Of a stretch of 7,287 bases of DNA, positions 6,368 to 7,287 are shown one piece after another. The first letter of the stretch is position 1; each line of letters starts with the position of its first letter. Source of the stretch: COE1 sp964387365. GTDB taxonomy: Bacteria; Bacillota; Clostridia; Lachnospirales; Lachnospiraceae. The notes under the pieces were generated by a model that was not told the DNA's origin, ran no database searches, and was given only the letters and a program-made list of their open reading frames with translations. A program made the position numbers and the translations under genes. Location: contig CAYLWP010000136.1 of assembly GCA_964387365.1 (NCBI GenBank), positions 1 through 7,287 of the forward strand, given 5' to 3'.

Positions 6368-6373
6368 CCTCCT
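6368..6373 (-). promoter_or_regulatory. Ribosome binding site that fixes the spoIIIAA start
   Basis: A perfect AGGAGG on the minus strand, 9 bases before the ATG at 6356-6358. It argues against the in-frame upstream ATG at 6419-6421. Confidence 0.75.
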
Positions 6374-6379
6374 CTTCAC

Positions 6380-6407
6380 AATATATGTGAACCCAGGAAA
6401 AATATTC
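6380..6407 (-). promoter_or_regulatory. Candidate sigma-E promoter of the spoIIIA operon
   Basis: On the minus strand GAATATT (complement of 6401-6407) and CATATATT (complement of 6380-6387) are separated by 13 bases. From memory the Bacillus sigma-E pattern is about KMATATT, 13-15 bases, CATACAAT, which gives a full -35 match and 6 of 8 at -10. The operon is sigma-E-controlled in B. subtilis, and this is the only place where a promoter is needed. The start of transcription would fall near 6373, almost at the ribosome site, so the leader would be very short. The -35 lies inside the inverted repeat AGGAA-5-TTCCT (6395-6409), a possible site for a modulator. Confidence 0.6.
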
Positions 6408-6432
6408 CTTGCGCATATCAAAAAGTCGCTGA

Positions 6433-6464
6433 TTTGCGTTTCCGGAATTTCCTACGAACGCAAA
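6433..6464. repeat. Inverted repeat between the pnp terminator and the spoIIIA promoter
   Basis: Perfect 8-base arms TTTGCGTT (6433-6440) and AACGCAAA (6457-6464) flank 16 bases that include GGAATTTCC. The right arm overlaps the T-tract of the pnp terminator. No T-run follows directly on either strand, so it is not a good terminator by itself. It could be a second 3'-end stabilising hairpin of pnp mRNA, an operator, or chance in an AT-rich gap. Confidence 0.4.
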
Positions 6465-6498
6465 AAGGCCGTATTCAGATTACCCTGAATACGGCCTT
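6462..6498 (-). terminator. Rho-independent terminator of pnp
   Basis: On the minus strand AAGGCCGTATTCAG and its complement CTGAATACGGCCTT form a perfect 14-bp stem (6465-6478 with 6485-6498) around a 6-base loop, followed by five T residues (complement of 6462-6466). It begins about 21 bases after the pnp stop. It should insulate spoIIIAA from the strongly expressed pnp gene. The A residues at the foot of the other arm are too few for good termination in the opposite direction. Confidence 0.93.
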
Positions 6499-6519
6499 GA
6501 TTTACGCTCATATTATGTT

Positions 6520-7287
6520 TTATGCCTGAGCAACATCCTTCATAGAGAAGCTGATTCTGCCCATCTTGTCCTTACCTAAGCATACTACGGTAACGACATC
6601 TCCTAAGGTAAGAACATCTTCTACATGATTGATTCTTTCCTTAGAAATCTTAGAAATGTGTACCATTCCTTCTTTACCCGGAGCAAACTCGATAAATGCA
6701 CCGAATTCCTTAATGCTGATAACCTTGCCCTTGAAGATCTGTCCTTCTTCGAACTCAGTTGTGATAATCTTAATCATCTCAGCTGCCTTATCCATCATTG
6801 CCTGATCTGTACCACAGATGCTTACAAATCCGTCATCGGTAATATCAATCTTAACACCGGTCTGGTCGATGATTGCATTGATAGTCTTTCCTCTCTGACC
6901 AACAACCTCACCAATCTTCTCAGGATCAATTGACATCTGGATAATCTTAGGAGCATACTTGCCAACTTCTTTTCTTGGCTCTGCAATAGCAGGCTTCATG
7001 CAGCTGTCCATGATATATAATCTGGCATCGTGACATCTCTGGATAGCGCCTTCTACGATTTCTCTTGTTAATCCGTGAATCTTGATATCCATCTGGATTG
7101 CTGTGATACCCTCTGTTGTACCGGTTACCTTGAAGTCCATATCTCCGAAGAAATCTTCAAGTCCCTGAATGTCTGTCAAGAGTACATAATCTTCATCTGC
7201 ATCGCCTGTTACAAGACCACAGGAAATACCTGCTACCATTCTCTTAAGAGGTACACCGGCTGCCATTAATGACATACAGGATGCACA
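6520..7287 (-). CDS. pnp: Polynucleotide phosphorylase, C-terminal part (runs off right edge)
   Basis: PNPase is a trimeric phosphorolytic 3'-5' exoribonuclease that degrades mRNA in the cytoplasm. The last 255 residues are visible, and the frame stays open to the right edge; the full protein is about 700 aa. They contain the end of the second RNase PH-like core (SLMAAGVPLKRMVAGIS), the catalytic acidic motif DFFGDMDFKV at about 45-54 with both family aspartates, the inter-domain linker, a KH domain (about 114-175) with the GQRG loop at 130-133, and an S1 domain (about 182-252) from EGQIFKGKVISIKEFGAFIE to GRISFSM. The protein stops soon after S1 (KDVAQA) with no long acidic tail. The gene ends in its own terminator. 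No start is visible; ATG codons near the edge are internal. Confidence 0.97.
   Translation of the reverse strand, partial: CASCMSLMAAGVPLKRMVAGISCGLVTGDADEDYVLLTDIQGLEDFFGDMDFKVTGTTEGITAIQMDIKIHGLTREIVEGAIQRCHDARLYIMDSCMKPAIAEPRKEVGKYAPKIIQMSIDPEKIGEVVGQRGKTINAIIDQTGVKIDITDDGFVSICGTDQAMMDKAAEMIKIITTEFEEGQIFKGKVISIKEFGAFIEFAPGKEGMVHISKISKERINHVEDVLTLGDVVTVVCLGKDKMGRISFSMKDVAQA

Noticed and set aside
6359..6421. A 21-residue N-terminal extension of SpoIIIAA from an upstream ATG
   Set aside because: The AGGAGG at 6368-6373 serves the inner ATG, the extension overlaps the candidate sigma-E promoter, and the shorter protein is already slightly longer than the B. subtilis one.

Overview
The window carries the complete spoIIIA sporulation operon (spoIIIAA to spoIIIAH) of an endospore-forming Firmicute. 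Every supported gene lies on the minus strand, so transcription runs from high to low coordinates. Protein features (64-aa SpoIIIAC, cysteine-containing SpoIIIAB, PNPase core wording such as SLMAAGVPL), moderate GC by eye, and strong AGGAGG-type Shine-Dalgarno sites point to Clostridia, probably Lachnospiraceae. The family assignment is inference.

Layout in transcription order: the 3' part of pnp (polynucleotide phosphorylase) enters from the right edge and ends at a strong intrinsic terminator (6462-6498). A short control region (about 6374-6460) holds an extra inverted repeat and a good candidate sigma-E promoter. Then come spoIIIAA (6358-5375), AB (5417-4890), AC (4805-4611), AD (4575-4195), AE (4198-3128), AF (3085-2831), AG (2834-2229) and AH (2151-1330). 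AA/AB, AD/AE and AF/AG overlap, which suggests translational coupling. After AH there is no clear terminator. A 94-base gap holds a candidate extended -10 promoter and short direct repeats in front of deoB (phosphopentomutase, 1235-66). At the left edge a GTG start with a strong ribosome site opens a further gene, of which only 12 codons are visible; they resemble the N-terminus of peptide chain release factor 3 (prfC).

Function: the eight SpoIIIA proteins form the mother-cell half of the channel, or 'feeding tube', that joins mother cell and forespore after engulfment. AA is the cytoplasmic ATPase, AB to AE are membrane components, AF to AH are membrane-anchored proteins that in Bacillus carry ring-building domains, and AH binds forespore SpoIIQ. 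pnp, deoB and the edge gene are housekeeping neighbours.

I see no new biological system. The locus does depart from the Bacillus subtilis model in several ways: SpoIIIAF is only 84 aa and lacks the soluble ring-building domain; SpoIIIAE has no N-terminal signal peptide; and SpoIIIAH has a 92-residue linker with 28 acidic and no basic residues. No RNA genes, insertion sequences, CRISPR arrays or attachment sites were found, and no gene-free stretch exceeds 300 bases. Comparisons with other species are from memory.
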